From Mycobacteriales bacterium (lineage in GTDB: Bacteria; Actinomycetota; Actinomycetes; JAFAQI01), in NCBI GenBank assembly GCA_035504215.1, contig DATJSI010000104.1:1-63644 (forward strand): 63,644 nucleotides of DNA, written 5' to 3'. The notes under the pieces were generated by a model. The model worked only from the letters and a program-made list of their open reading frames with translations, was not told the origin of the DNA and searched no databases. This document shows, piece by piece, positions 54,100 through 62,209 of this stretch. The translations under genes and the position numbers were made by a program. The number at the start of each line of letters is the position of its first letter. Position 1 is the first letter of the stretch.

Positions 54100-55182
54100 T
54101 CAGCCCCCCATCGCCGAGGGCTCGCGGGGCTCGCTCTCGACCGGCCCGACGTAGCCGCGGTCGAGCGAGAGCGGCCGACCGGCCGACAGGTCACCGGCCT
54201 GCGAGCCGGTGAATGCGGCGTACTCGACCCGGTTGCGGCCGAGTCGCTTGGCGTCGTACAACGCGTCGTCCGCCGCTTTGAGGACCTGGCTCGCCGACCA
54301 CCCGTCGCGCGCATCCAGGATCGCGACGCCGGCGCTGAGCGTCACCATCCCCTCCGGGCTGGCGGGATGCGGGATTCCCAACGCCTGAACCCCTGCGCGG
54401 AGGCGCTCGACTGCGGTGACGCCCGAGTCGACACCCTGCTCGGCAAACACGCACAGGAACTCCTCGCCGCCGTAGCGGTAGACCGAGTCCCCGGTGCGCA
54501 GCAGCCCGATCAGGCGCGCAGCGACTGCCTGCAGCACCTCGTCACCCGCCTGATGCCCGAACGCGTCGTTGTAGCTCTTGAAGTAGTCGACGTCGGTGAC
54601 GGCCATGCAGTAGCGATGTGCGTAGCGCCGCACCCTGGCCTCGAGCATCTCCAGGTCCTCGCTCAACGCGCGCCGGTTGCGCAACCCGGTCAGCGGGTCT
54701 CGGCGGGCAATCGTCGCGAGCTCGACGTTCAACCGTTCCAGCCGGCTCGCCGACTCCTCGGCAGTGCGCGCCTTGGCACTCAGCTCGGCGGCGTTCGCGT
54801 ACAGGCCCGCGAACACTGACACCTTGGCCTGCAGCTCCTGTGCGACAACGGGTGCGTGGATGAAGTCGACGGCACCCTGGGCGAAGAAGTCGGTGCGCGC
54901 AAGGTCGCTGTCGGCGAACGCCGTGATGAAGATGATCGGGGTGAGCGCGGAACGACTCTGGCGCCGGATCGCCGCGGCGGTCTCGAGGCCGTCCATCACC
55001 GGCATGAGTACGTCGAGAAGGATCACCGCGAAGTCCTGCGCGGCGACGCACTGCAGCGCTGCTGCGCCCGAAGCCGCTTCCACCACCGAGTAACCCAGCG
55101 GCGCCACGACCGCGCGCAGGGCCAGCCGTTTGGCCGGATCGTCGTCGACCACCAGCACGGGGATCCGTTGCGGGCTGCTCAC
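54100..55182 (-). CDS. Response regulator with diguanylate cyclase domain (REC-GGDEF)
   Basis: A 360-residue signalling enzyme. REC domain at residues ~8-122 (VLVVDDDPAKRLALRAV, phospho-acceptor Asp57 in LLDVLMPVMDG), a coiled linker (SAKARTAEESASRLERLNVE), then GGDEF from RDPLTGLRNRRAL. The active site is intact (YGGEEF), with an allosteric inhibitory RxxD (RTGD) five residues before it, so it should synthesise c-di-GMP and be product-inhibited. It overlaps the upstream histidine kinase stop by 4 bp, so the two form a phosphorelay pair. Confidence 0.93.
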   Translation of the reverse strand: MSSPQRIPVLVVDDDPAKRLALRAVVAPLGYSVVEAASGAAALQCVAAQDFAVILLDVLMPVMDGLETAAAIRRQSRSALTPIIFITAFADSDLARTDFFAQGAVDFIHAPVVAQELQAKVSVFAGLYANAAELSAKARTAEESASRLERLNVELATIARRDPLTGLRNRRALSEDLEMLEARVRRYAHRYCMAVTDVDYFKSYNDAFGHQAGDEVLQAVAARLIGLLRTGDSVYRYGGEEFLCVFAEQGVDSGVTAVERLRAGVQALGIPHPASPEGMVTLSAGVAILDARDGWSASQVLKAADDALYDAKRLGRNRVEYAAFTGSQAGDLSAGRPLSLDRGYVGPVESEPREPSAMGG

Positions 55183-56048
55183 TGGTGGATCACCGACTCA
55201 GCGACCGGTCGCAAGGCGCCCCTGATCCGAACGGTGACCGCCAGATCGTCCTCGCCGTCGCCGGCATGGTCACGCGGCGGGATCAGCGGTACGTCGTTGA
55301 CCGGGCGGTCGAGCGGAAGGTACAGCGTGAACGTGCTGCCTTCGCCGGGTCGGCTGCTCACGGTGATCCGCCCGCCCAGGAGCTCGGCGAGCTCGCGGCT
55401 GATGGCAAGGCCGAGACCGGCGCCGCCCGAGCGGCGGGTGCGACCGTGGTGCGCCTGCGCGAAGCTCTCGAAGATCCGCTCGTGATCTTCCGGCGCGATC
55501 CCGATGCCGGTGTCGATGACCGAGACGGCAAGCGCGGGCCGATCGACGGCGATCCAATCGGTCGCCGCGTCCCGCGGAGCATCGGTGATCGCGAAGCAGA
55601 CCCGGACGTCACCTTGCGGCGTGAACTTGATCGCGTTGCCGAGCAGGTTCGTGAGGATCTGCCGCAGCCGTTGGTGGTCGGTGACGATGAGGTCGGGGAC
55701 GTCGGGAGCCACCTCGACGAGCAGCTCGAGCAGCTGCCCGCGGGCGAGGTAGGCGAACTCCCGGCACAACGCACTTCGAAGCTCGGCGATGTCGACCTCG
55801 GTGAACTCCGCCGTCAGAGCCCCGGCCTCGGATCGTGCGAGGTCGAGCAGGCTGTCGACCACGCCCATCAGGTCCTTGCCGCACGCGTGGATGACCCGCG
55901 AGTACTCGACCTGCTGTTCGGTCATGGTGTCGCCGTCGTTTGCGGCCAGCTGCTCGGCGAGCAGGAGCATGACGCTCAACGGCGTGCGCAGCTCGTGCGC
56001 CATGATCGCCGTGAGCGCGGTTCGGTCCCTGTGGCTGAGCGTGGACAT
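55179..56048 (-). CDS. Sensor-domain-less histidine kinase
   Basis: A 289-residue soluble kinase. The HisKA helix MAHELRTPLSVMLLLAEQLA carries the phospho-His near residue 18, right at the N-terminus, so there is no room for a sensor domain and no transmembrane helix. HATPase_c boxes are LTNLLGNAIKFTPQGD (N), SVIDTGIGIAPEDHERIFE (G1/F) and GGAGLGLAISRELA (G2). It is co-translated with the REC-GGDEF gene and probably phosphorylates it. Input must come from a partner or from the cytosol. Confidence 0.92.
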   Translation of the reverse strand: MSTLSHRDRTALTAIMAHELRTPLSVMLLLAEQLAANDGDTMTEQQVEYSRVIHACGKDLMGVVDSLLDLARSEAGALTAEFTEVDIAELRSALCREFAYLARGQLLELLVEVAPDVPDLIVTDHQRLRQILTNLLGNAIKFTPQGDVRVCFAITDAPRDAATDWIAVDRPALAVSVIDTGIGIAPEDHERIFESFAQAHHGRTRRSGGAGLGLAISRELAELLGGRITVSSRPGEGSTFTLYLPLDRPVNDVPLIPPRDHAGDGEDDLAVTVRIRGALRPVAESVIHQ

Positions 56049-56213
56049 CCGGCGTCCGATCTAGCGGAATACGGCTAGAGCGACGGTCCGGGCTCTGGTG
56101 CGGCTCCTGGAACCCGACGGTACTCCGATCCCCGCGCCGCGGTGGCCGAACCGGGGACCTGACTCCGAGTCCGGACGATCAACCGCGGCCCGAGTTCGGT
56201 CGATGCTCTGACC

Positions 56214-56924
56214 ATGGCCGAACCGAGCCGGTACGTCGTCGCGCCGATCGGCCGACGCGTCGCCGCCTGGTCGATCGACGTCGCTCTCGGCGCCCTGCTC
56301 GCGACCGGGTTCGTGCTGGCCGTCGGCGGGGAGCGTGACCTTCGGGAGATCGCGCACCTGGTCGCACTGAAATCGGCGAACAGGCAGACCGGTCACGCCC
56401 TCGCCAGCGCCGCCAACCTCAGCTCCCCGGACCCCGAGGCCCTCAAGCCGATCCTCGGCTTGCTCGGCTGCTTCGCGCTGATCGCGATCTCGTCGGTGGC
56501 CTACCGCGTCGTGACGAACGCGCTCTGGGGAGCCGGCGTGGGCAAGCTGTTGCTGCGGTTGCGCGTGGTCGTCGACGACAACGAAGCCGGGCAGTTCCAG
56601 CCACCGGGTTGGGCGCGGTCCTGGCGGCGGTGGCTCGTCCCGCAGCTACCCGGACTCATTCCGCTGCCCGCAACCGGCCTGCTCGCCTACCTGCCCGCGT
56701 TCAAAGACGGTCGCCGGCGTGGGCTGCACGACCGCGCGGCCGGAACGATCGTGGTCGACCTGCAGCCCGCGCGACCGAGCGCTGAGCCGGAACCGGCTGT
56801 GACCCGGGAAGTCATCGGCGACTACTACGTATCGCCGTCGCCGGCGAGCTACGCGGCGCAGACGACGGACGACCCCGACTCCGCTGCCTCCGCGTCGCCG
56901 GCCGCCGTGACCATCCGCAGGTAG
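56214..56924 (+). CDS. RDD-family membrane protein
   Basis: A 236-residue protein with the RDD hallmark at the first helix (GRRVAAWSIDVALGALLATG, Arg and Asp retained), a second helix (GLLGCFALIAISSVAYRVV) and WGAGVGKLLLRLRVV typical of the family, then a third hydrophobic part (LIPLPATGLLAYLPAF) and GLHDRAAGTIVV. A ~50-residue low-complexity tail follows. RDD proteins are often anonymous membrane components, some with ion-transport roles. Its 3' end overlaps the convergent recombinase-like gene by 76 bp. Confidence 0.9.
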   Translation: MAEPSRYVVAPIGRRVAAWSIDVALGALLATGFVLAVGGERDLREIAHLVALKSANRQTGHALASAANLSSPDPEALKPILGLLGCFALIAISSVAYRVVTNALWGAGVGKLLLRLRVVVDDNEAGQFQPPGWARSWRRWLVPQLPGLIPLPATGLLAYLPAFKDGRRRGLHDRAAGTIVVDLQPARPSAEPEPAVTREVIGDYYVSPSPASYAAQTTDDPDSAASASPAAVTIRR

Positions 56925-57331
56925 AGCAAGACGCTCACCCAGGTCCCGGTCCACGCGCCGCCATCGGGGGCCGGCACGGCGGCCTGGTTCAGCCGGCGGG
57001 CCATCGACCGGATGGTGCCACCGCCCTGGTGCCAGCACCACAACCGCTCGATGTGCCAGCCCTCGACCGGCCGCCAGTCGCGGACCATGCGCAACAGTGC
57101 CAGCCGCCGGAACGCCAGCAGCGGGTCGGCGTCATCGTCAGCGTCGGCCGCAGGCCGAAGGGCGGGTTCGGCGAGCAGTGCCTCGACCTGCCGGCCGTGC
57201 CACCGGCCGCCGTTCGGATCGGCCCACACCGAGTGGTTGAGCGCGGACGCAATCGTCTGCGGCGAGGCGCCGGTCGCGCGGAGGCCGTCGACGAACCAAC
57301 CGAACGCGGGATCGCTCGGCAACGGCACCAT
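56849..57331 (-). CDS. Small protein with two recombinase-domain-like helical repeats
   Basis: A 160-residue protein without a serine-recombinase catalytic domain, whose two halves both resemble the 'recombinase' helical DNA-binding module of large serine integrases. The first is ATGASPQTIASALN with GGRWHGRQVEALL; the second is GGTIRSMARRLNQ with GGAWTGTWVSVLL. The ATG (MVPLPSDPAFGWFVDGL) has GGAG seven bases upstream; the longer in-frame start lacks one. It overlaps the RDD gene 3' end. It could be a standalone DNA-binding protein or a domesticated integrase fragment. I do not recognise the family. Confidence 0.6.
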   Translation of the reverse strand: MVPLPSDPAFGWFVDGLRATGASPQTIASALNHSVWADPNGGRWHGRQVEALLAEPALRPAADADDDADPLLAFRRLALLRMVRDWRPVEGWHIERLWCWHQGGGTIRSMARRLNQAAVPAPDGGAWTGTWVSVLLYLRMVTAAGDAEAAESGSSVVCAA

Positions 57332-57542
57332 GCACGGCTCCTTGCGGCGGATCGACCGCTCGCGCGGCCGGAAGAGTTCGCAGCGCGGATCCCACGGTTC
57401 ACTAGCCGCCCGATCCGGCAGCCTCGAAGAACCCGCGCACCTTTTCAACGGCATCGGCGGCGGCCCGCAACAGAAGCCTTCACACCGTCTTGCGGGGTGC
57501 GAATGCGCTAGGCCATCCGGGTGACACCCGACGGTCGAGCGG

Positions 57543-58208
57543 TCACCGTCCAGCCGGGTATTCGACGAGTCCCTCGCGAACCGCCTTCGACACCGCTTCG
57601 AGCTTCGAGTGCGCGCCGAGCTTCGCGAGTATCGACTGCGTGTAGTTGCGGACCGTGTTGACGCTCAGGAACAACTGGGCGGCGATGTCCTTGTTCGACC
57701 AGCCGCGGGCCATGCAGTCGATGACCTCTCGCTCGCGTGCGGTCAACTCGGTGTTCACCCCCGCCGGGCGCCGCGCGAGCTTGGGCAGCAGGCGGGCGAG
57801 CATCGCCGGGGTGATCAACGCCTCGCCGGCCGCCGCCGACCGTACCGCGTCGGCCACTTCGGCCGCGGCCCGATCCTTGGTGAGAAAGCCGGAACACCCG
57901 GCCTCGATGGCGGCCAGCAGCACCCTGTCGTCTGCGGATCCGGTCAGCATCACCACCATCGCGTGCGGCGCGCGTTGCTTGATCTCCTCGGTGATCTCCA
58001 CCCCGTCGTGGTCGGGCATCCGGTAGTCGACCAGCACCACGTCGGGACGCAGGCGGTCGAACATCTCGAGAGCCGCCGCGCCGGATGCCGCCAACCCGAC
58101 GACCTTGAGGCCATCTTCGTCGTCGAGCAGGCGGGCGAGGCTCTCGGCGAACATCACGTGGTCATCGACGACCAGGACGTTGATGACCTCCGATGGAGTG
58201 TCAGCCAT
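57543..58208 (-). CDS. NarL/FixJ-type response regulator
   Basis: A 221-residue regulator: REC domain (VINVLVVDDHVMFAESLARL; phospho-Asp in VVLVDYRMPDHDG; Lys in GFLTKDRAAAE) and a C-terminal LuxR-type HTH (ELTAREREVIDCMARGWSNK, IAAQLFLSVNTVRNYTQSIL). Its ATG overlaps the 3' end of the following histidine kinase gene by 8 bp, so the two are co-translated as kinase then regulator. Target genes are unknown. Confidence 0.95.
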   Translation of the reverse strand: MADTPSEVINVLVVDDHVMFAESLARLLDDEDGLKVVGLAASGAAALEMFDRLRPDVVLVDYRMPDHDGVEITEEIKQRAPHAMVVMLTGSADDRVLLAAIEAGCSGFLTKDRAAAEVADAVRSAAAGEALITPAMLARLLPKLARRPAGVNTELTAREREVIDCMARGWSNKDIAAQLFLSVNTVRNYTQSILAKLGAHSKLEAVSKAVREGLVEYPAGR

Positions 58209-58920
58209 CGACGGCTCGCTTCTCGAACTCGACGGAGGGGACCGACAGCCGCACCGTCGTACCGACGCCGGGCGCCGAGTCGATGTCCAGCCGGCCATCG
58301 TTGCGTTCGAGCAGGCAGGCGACGACCGTGAGACCGAGCCCGCGCCCCGGCGCCGCAGGTTTGGTGGTCGCGAACGGCTCGGTCGCGCGGTCCCGGATCG
58401 ACTCGGGCATCCCCACTCCGTGATCGGTGATGCGCACCGTCGCATGAGCGTCCGGCGACGGCGCGGGTTCGATGGCCACGTCGATGACTCCCCCGGCCGG
58501 CATCGCCTCGACCGCGTTGAGTGCCACCTCGGCAAGAATCTCGACGAGGTGCTGATGGTCGAACCAGGCGCGGACGGGACCGGCACCGGGCGCGATCCTG
58601 ACGACGACTCCGGCACTGCGACCTACGCCGTCGAGAGCGGTCCGCACGACCTCGTCCAGATCGATCATGGCGGGCTGCGCGACGCCGTTGCCGGCGACGC
58701 GCACGAGTCGGCGGACGAGGTCGGTGGCCTGCCGGGCGGCCGCGTGAATGGCCTCCACGTCGTGCCGCACGGCGGCGTCCTCGACCCGGCGGTCGAGGAG
58801 CACGGCGAGGTTCGCGATCGCGCCGAGCGCGTTCGTCAGGTCGTGCGCGACCCCGCTCACGAGACGCGCGAGCGAGTCCTCGCTCAGACCGGCGTGGCAG
58901 TGCTGTTCGGCCAGCGCCAT
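58201..58920 (-). CDS. Soluble histidine kinase (NtrB-like H-box)
   Basis: A kinase of ~239 residues. The phospho-acceptor box is SGVAHDLTNALGAIANLAVL, of the HDLxN type. ATPase motifs are EVALNAVEAMPAGG (N), RITDHGVGMPESIRD (G1) and GRGLGLTVVACLLE (G2). No membrane segment or recognisable sensor domain is visible. The start is uncertain: ATG 58920 or GTG 58929, the latter with GAGGGA close upstream; much longer in-frame starts also exist. It is the partner of the overlapping NarL-type regulator. Confidence 0.85.
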   Translation of the reverse strand: MALAEQHCHAGLSEDSLARLVSGVAHDLTNALGAIANLAVLLDRRVEDAAVRHDVEAIHAAARQATDLVRRLVRVAGNGVAQPAMIDLDEVVRTALDGVGRSAGVVVRIAPGAGPVRAWFDHQHLVEILAEVALNAVEAMPAGGVIDVAIEPAPSPDAHATVRITDHGVGMPESIRDRATEPFATTKPAAPGRGLGLTVVACLLERNDGRLDIDSAPGVGTTVRLSVPSVEFEKRAVDG

Positions 58921-59170
58921 GTCGGTCACTTCCCTCGCAGCGTTGCCCGCGGCACGAGTGTGCACCCCGGATCGATGCGCTGCGGTCAGGACCCGGCGAG
59001 CGGTCGCGTGGTCCCGGCGACGGCAGGTCCGATCGTATTCCGCCGTTCCACCGGCGGCGCGCGAAGCAGACATTTGACCGCAGATCGTCGCGTGCCCGGT
59101 ACGACGCTGTCGGTCTCTTCCTGATCGGTCATCGTCGGCGTACTCTCAGCCGCGGGCGGAGGGAGCGTGC

Positions 59171-59644
59171 GTGCAACCTTTGTCGGCGAGCGACCTGGAA
59201 CCACCGCATATCGACGGTCCCCGCCGCCTGCTGGTCGGGTACGACCGGCACCCTGCCAGCCACCGCGCGCTCGTGGTCGCGGCGGCGCTCGCCACCGCGC
59301 TCGACGCGACACTCGTCATCCTGCACGTCGTGGATCTCGAGGACTACCCGGTCGACCCCGACTCGGAGGAATGGGAGACCGCCGCGAAGCGCACCATCGA
59401 CCAGGAACGGCAAGAGGCCGCACAGCTGCTCGCGTCGAGCCGCGTGCAGTGGGCGTTCGAGACTGCGCGGGACGAACCCGTGCACGCCCTCGCCCGCGCG
59501 GCCCACGACCACGACGCACTGTTCATCGTGGTCGGCGCGAGCGGTCGTGGACTCGCCCAGCGGCTGCTGCACGGTTCGGTGCCGCAGGCGCTGCTGCGCA
59601 AGCAGCGCAAACCCGTGCTCGTCGTACCGTCGCCCGCCGACTGA
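59171..59644 (+). CDS. Universal stress protein (UspA family)
   Basis: A 157-residue ATP-binding Usp domain: RRLLVGYDRHPASHRALVVA at the first strand, LHVVDLEDYP, and the nucleotide motif GASGRGLAQRLLHGSVPQAL (G2xG9xGS) followed by KQRKPVLVVPS. GTG start with GGGAG five bases upstream. It lies immediately upstream of the fluoride riboswitch but is separated from it by that element, so it is probably an independent transcript. The role is general stress or dormancy by family knowledge. Confidence 0.92.
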   Translation: MQPLSASDLEPPHIDGPRRLLVGYDRHPASHRALVVAAALATALDATLVILHVVDLEDYPVDPDSEEWETAAKRTIDQERQEAAQLLASSRVQWAFETARDEPVHALARAAHDHDALFIVVGASGRGLAQRLLHGSVPQALLRKQRKPVLVVPSPAD

Positions 59645-59667
59645 CCGTTCGGTACCATGGGGGACGC

Positions 59668-59738
59668 GTGATGGCGGTGGGACCCGCCAACAACCGTCGC
59701 AACCCGCGGCCAATGGTTCCTACCTCTTCGGTAGGAGG
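59668..59738 (+). promoter_or_regulatory. Fluoride riboswitch (crcB RNA), translational type
   Basis: The aptamer features line up with known fluoride riboswitches. Stem GGCG/CGCC (59673-59676, 59685-59688) encloses GTGGGACC. AACAACCG follows with a short stem, then CCAATGGTTCCTACC, equivalent to the conserved TGATGGCCTCTAC segment. The pseudoknot is GGGACC (59679-59684) with GGTTCC (59715-59720). Directly after it, CCTACC (59719-59724) pairs with GGTAGG (59730-59735), occluding part of the GGAGG ribosome binding site of the next gene. The two pairings share two bases, so fluoride binding should free the ribosome binding site. A -10-like TACCAT lies at 59653-59658. Confidence 0.85.
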
Positions 59739-59743
59739 CTGCG

Positions 59744-60307
59744 TTGGATCGGCACGCACGAGTGCTGCGCCGTTTCGCTGGGCTGGCAACAATCGGCTCA
59801 GGCAGCGGCATCGATCCCGACCTGGGCGTCGATGACCAACCCGCTCGACCGCTGATCGGCGCGACCGGGGTCCGGACGGCATCGGGCGACTCACGATGGC
59901 CGAGGATCCGATCGGACGTGGTCGCGGTCATCGCCCTCGGTGGCGTCGCCGGCGGCCTCGCGCGCTACGGACTCGGGCGCGCCTGGCCCGCATCCCCCAA
60001 CGCCTTTCCCTGGACGACCCTGCTGACCAACACCACGGGAGCGTTCGTGCTCGCGGTCGTGCTCGTCCTGGCGCTGGAACGCCGGCCTGACAGCAGGTAC
60101 CTGCGACCTGCACTGGGCACCGGCTTCTGCGGGTCCTATACGACGTTCTCCAGCGTCGCGGTGTCGACCGATCTGCTCGGTGCGCACGGCCATCCTGCGA
60201 CCGCGGCGCTCTACGTACTCGGCAGCCTGTTGGCCGGCCTTGCAGCAACGGTGTGCGGAGTAGTCATCGCGCGCTCGCTAGCGACGTCTGCCCGAGCGAC
60301 GCCATGA
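59744..60307 (+). CDS. crcB: Fluoride ion channel CrcB/Fluc (subunit 1)
   Basis: A dual-topology fluoride exporter subunit, 187 residues. A ~55-residue hydrophilic N-terminal extension precedes four helices with ALGGVAGGLARYGLGRAWP, TTLLTNTTGAFVLAVVLV and GFCGSYTTFSSVAVSTDLL (channel Phe/Thr motif). The TTG start is set by GGAGG five bases upstream, which is the riboswitch-controlled ribosome binding site. Its stop overlaps the second crcB (ATGA), giving a heterodimeric or paired Fluc. Confidence 0.93.
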   Translation: MDRHARVLRRFAGLATIGSGSGIDPDLGVDDQPARPLIGATGVRTASGDSRWPRIRSDVVAVIALGGVAGGLARYGLGRAWPASPNAFPWTTLLTNTTGAFVLAVVLVLALERRPDSRYLRPALGTGFCGSYTTFSSVAVSTDLLGAHGHPATAALYVLGSLLAGLAATVCGVVIARSLATSARATP

Positions 60308-60672
60308 CGGTCACGATCCTGGTCGGGGTAGCCGCGGGTGCCGGCGCGGTCTTCCGCTACCTGCTCGACCGCCTGATCCAGCACCAACATGCCTCCACGT
60401 TTCCATTCGGAACGCTCACGATCAACGTCCTGGGCTCGTTCGTCCTCGGCCTGACCACGGGACTGGCCACCCATCACGGCTTGTCGGCGCGCACCGCCGA
60501 CGTGATCGGCATCGGTATCTGCGGTGGGTTCACCACGTGGTCGACCTACTGCTGGGAGACGATCGCGCTGGCCGAGAGCAACGAGCTGGCGCAGTCCGTG
60601 GTCAACGTTGCGGCCAGCCTGACGGCCGGCCTGCTGGCTGCGGCTGCGGGACTGGGACTCGCACTGCTGTAG
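60304..60672 (+). CDS. crcB: Fluoride ion channel CrcB/Fluc (subunit 2)
   Basis: A 122-residue four-helix Fluc protein: LVGVAAGAGAVFRYLLDRLI, FGTLTINVLGSFVLGLTTGL and GIGICGGFTTWSTYCWETIA. Its second-helix Asn and the TT-W-S track match the pore motifs. It starts within the stop of subunit 1 and ends 1 bp before the convergent DUF2079 gene. It has no N-terminal extension, unlike subunit 1; tandem crcB pairs are common in Gram-positives and probably assemble together. Confidence 0.94.
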   Translation: MTVTILVGVAAGAGAVFRYLLDRLIQHQHASTFPFGTLTINVLGSFVLGLTTGLATHHGLSARTADVIGIGICGGFTTWSTYCWETIALAESNELAQSVVNVAASLTAGLLAAAAGLGLALL

Positions 60673-60673
60673 G

Positions 60674-62125
60674 TCAGCGCGCGACCTGCAGCACGGCGTA
60701 GCTTCCCTGCCGGTACACCAGCCGGTACGTCGTACCTGGATGCAACGAGTCCGCGAAGACGACCGGAGAGTCGGCGGCCGAACCTTCGATCGACGTGTCG
60801 ATCGCTACATACTCGGGGATCGTCGAGCCGGTGTCTCCGATCGTGAACACCGTGTGATGCGGCACAAGGAGCGTCAGCAGGCCGACATCCGACTCGACGC
60901 TTGTGCCACGCGGTACGGCGGCCACCGCCGCGGTTGCCGAGGCCGGGAGTCGCTGGTAGCTGGACGGGCGGACGAGGTCACGGAGCGGGAACTGAACGCA
61001 GAGCACGAGCGACACCGCAAGCGCGAGCGCAGGAAGGCGTTGCACGACGCTGCGAACGGTCGGTGAGTCGCTCGAACGCAGCCGGACCAGGCCATCGACC
61101 ATCGCAGCGAACACGATCGGCATGAGCACTGCGCTGTAGTGCCACGAGGTGCCCCAATACCTCGAATCAGCCGACTCGAACCGCCACACCAGGGTGGGAA
61201 GCCCGACGAGAAGCAGCGGCGACCGCAACGCGGCGAACCCCGTGATCGCAACGAGCAGCAGCACCGTGTGCAGCTTCGTCGCGGGCGACACGAGGCGCGT
61301 CACGAGCGTGACCGGGTTCGCTGCCGCGGAAGTGTGCACCATTCCCCAATAGGTATAGGTGTGGTGCGGATTGAAGGCAGGGATCACGAGCCCGATGATC
61401 ACGGCGGTGGCGACCGCGCCACCGACGAGCGTGAGCAGACCGAGCTTTCGCTCGCCACGAAACACGAGGTAGACGCCGATCGCTGCGACGGTGAGCCCGA
61501 GGTCCTCCTTCACCAACACCAGCGGAGCGGACCACAGCACCGCCGCCCGCCAGCGACGTTCGACGAGTGCAGCACAGGCGAACGCCAGCAGCGGGACGGC
61601 GAAGGCGACCTCGTGAAAATCCGCCGCGACCGCAGACTGGATGCCCCACGCGAGCGCGTAGCAGACCCCGACGAGAACACCCGTACGCCGGCCGAGATGG
61701 CGCATGGCGAGCCGCGTGATGGGAACGATCGCGACGGCGAACAACGCCGCCTGTGCGACCTGAAGCGTCAGTGGGCTCGGGAACACCCGGTAGGCCGGCG
61801 CCAGGACGGCGAGAACCGGGCTGAAGTGGTCACCCAAGGCGTCCAGATGCGGCCCGCGAATGTCAGCGACCGGTGCGTGCAGGTGGGCGTAGCCCTGCAC
61901 GATCTGGGTGAAGATCGCGAGATCCCACGACGGTTCGGCGATCCGCAGGTACTGAGCGATCGAGTAGGCGGCGTAGGCGGCGAAGGCCACCGCCGCGATC
62001 GCGTACGGCGCCCACCAGAGCGGCTCGCGTCCCGATCGACGGCCGCCGGCATCCGGGCACAGGTCGACCGCGGCCGGTCGTCCCAGGACGGCCCGGGCCG
62101 GCCGCTGCAACGACGCTGGGCGCAC
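60674..62125 (-). CDS. DUF2079 polytopic membrane protein
   Basis: A 483-residue protein with about ten hydrophobic segments, of the DUF2079 family. Recognisable parts are SWDLAIFTQIVQGYAHLHAP, HLDALGDHFSPVLAVLAPAY, ALAWGIQSAVAADFHEVAFA and LVLVKEDLGLTVAAIGVYLV. The first large loop with several Asp and His resembles GT-C glycosyltransferases, suggesting a polyprenyl-phosphate-sugar-dependent transferase, but this is inference. Convergent with crcB; it lies 84 bp downstream of the sulfotransferase gene. Confidence 0.85.
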   Translation of the reverse strand: MRPASLQRPARAVLGRPAAVDLCPDAGGRRSGREPLWWAPYAIAAVAFAAYAAYSIAQYLRIAEPSWDLAIFTQIVQGYAHLHAPVADIRGPHLDALGDHFSPVLAVLAPAYRVFPSPLTLQVAQAALFAVAIVPITRLAMRHLGRRTGVLVGVCYALAWGIQSAVAADFHEVAFAVPLLAFACAALVERRWRAAVLWSAPLVLVKEDLGLTVAAIGVYLVFRGERKLGLLTLVGGAVATAVIIGLVIPAFNPHHTYTYWGMVHTSAAANPVTLVTRLVSPATKLHTVLLLVAITGFAALRSPLLLVGLPTLVWRFESADSRYWGTSWHYSAVLMPIVFAAMVDGLVRLRSSDSPTVRSVVQRLPALALAVSLVLCVQFPLRDLVRPSSYQRLPASATAAVAAVPRGTSVESDVGLLTLLVPHHTVFTIGDTGSTIPEYVAIDTSIEGSAADSPVVFADSLHPGTTYRLVYRQGSYAVLQVAR

Positions 62126-62209
62126 GTGGTTGTATCGGCAGGCCGCCCGAACGGGTGAAATTCCGTGCCCGGCCAGCCGGACAGCCCGCGTGCGCGGCTA
62201 CCGCCGGAG

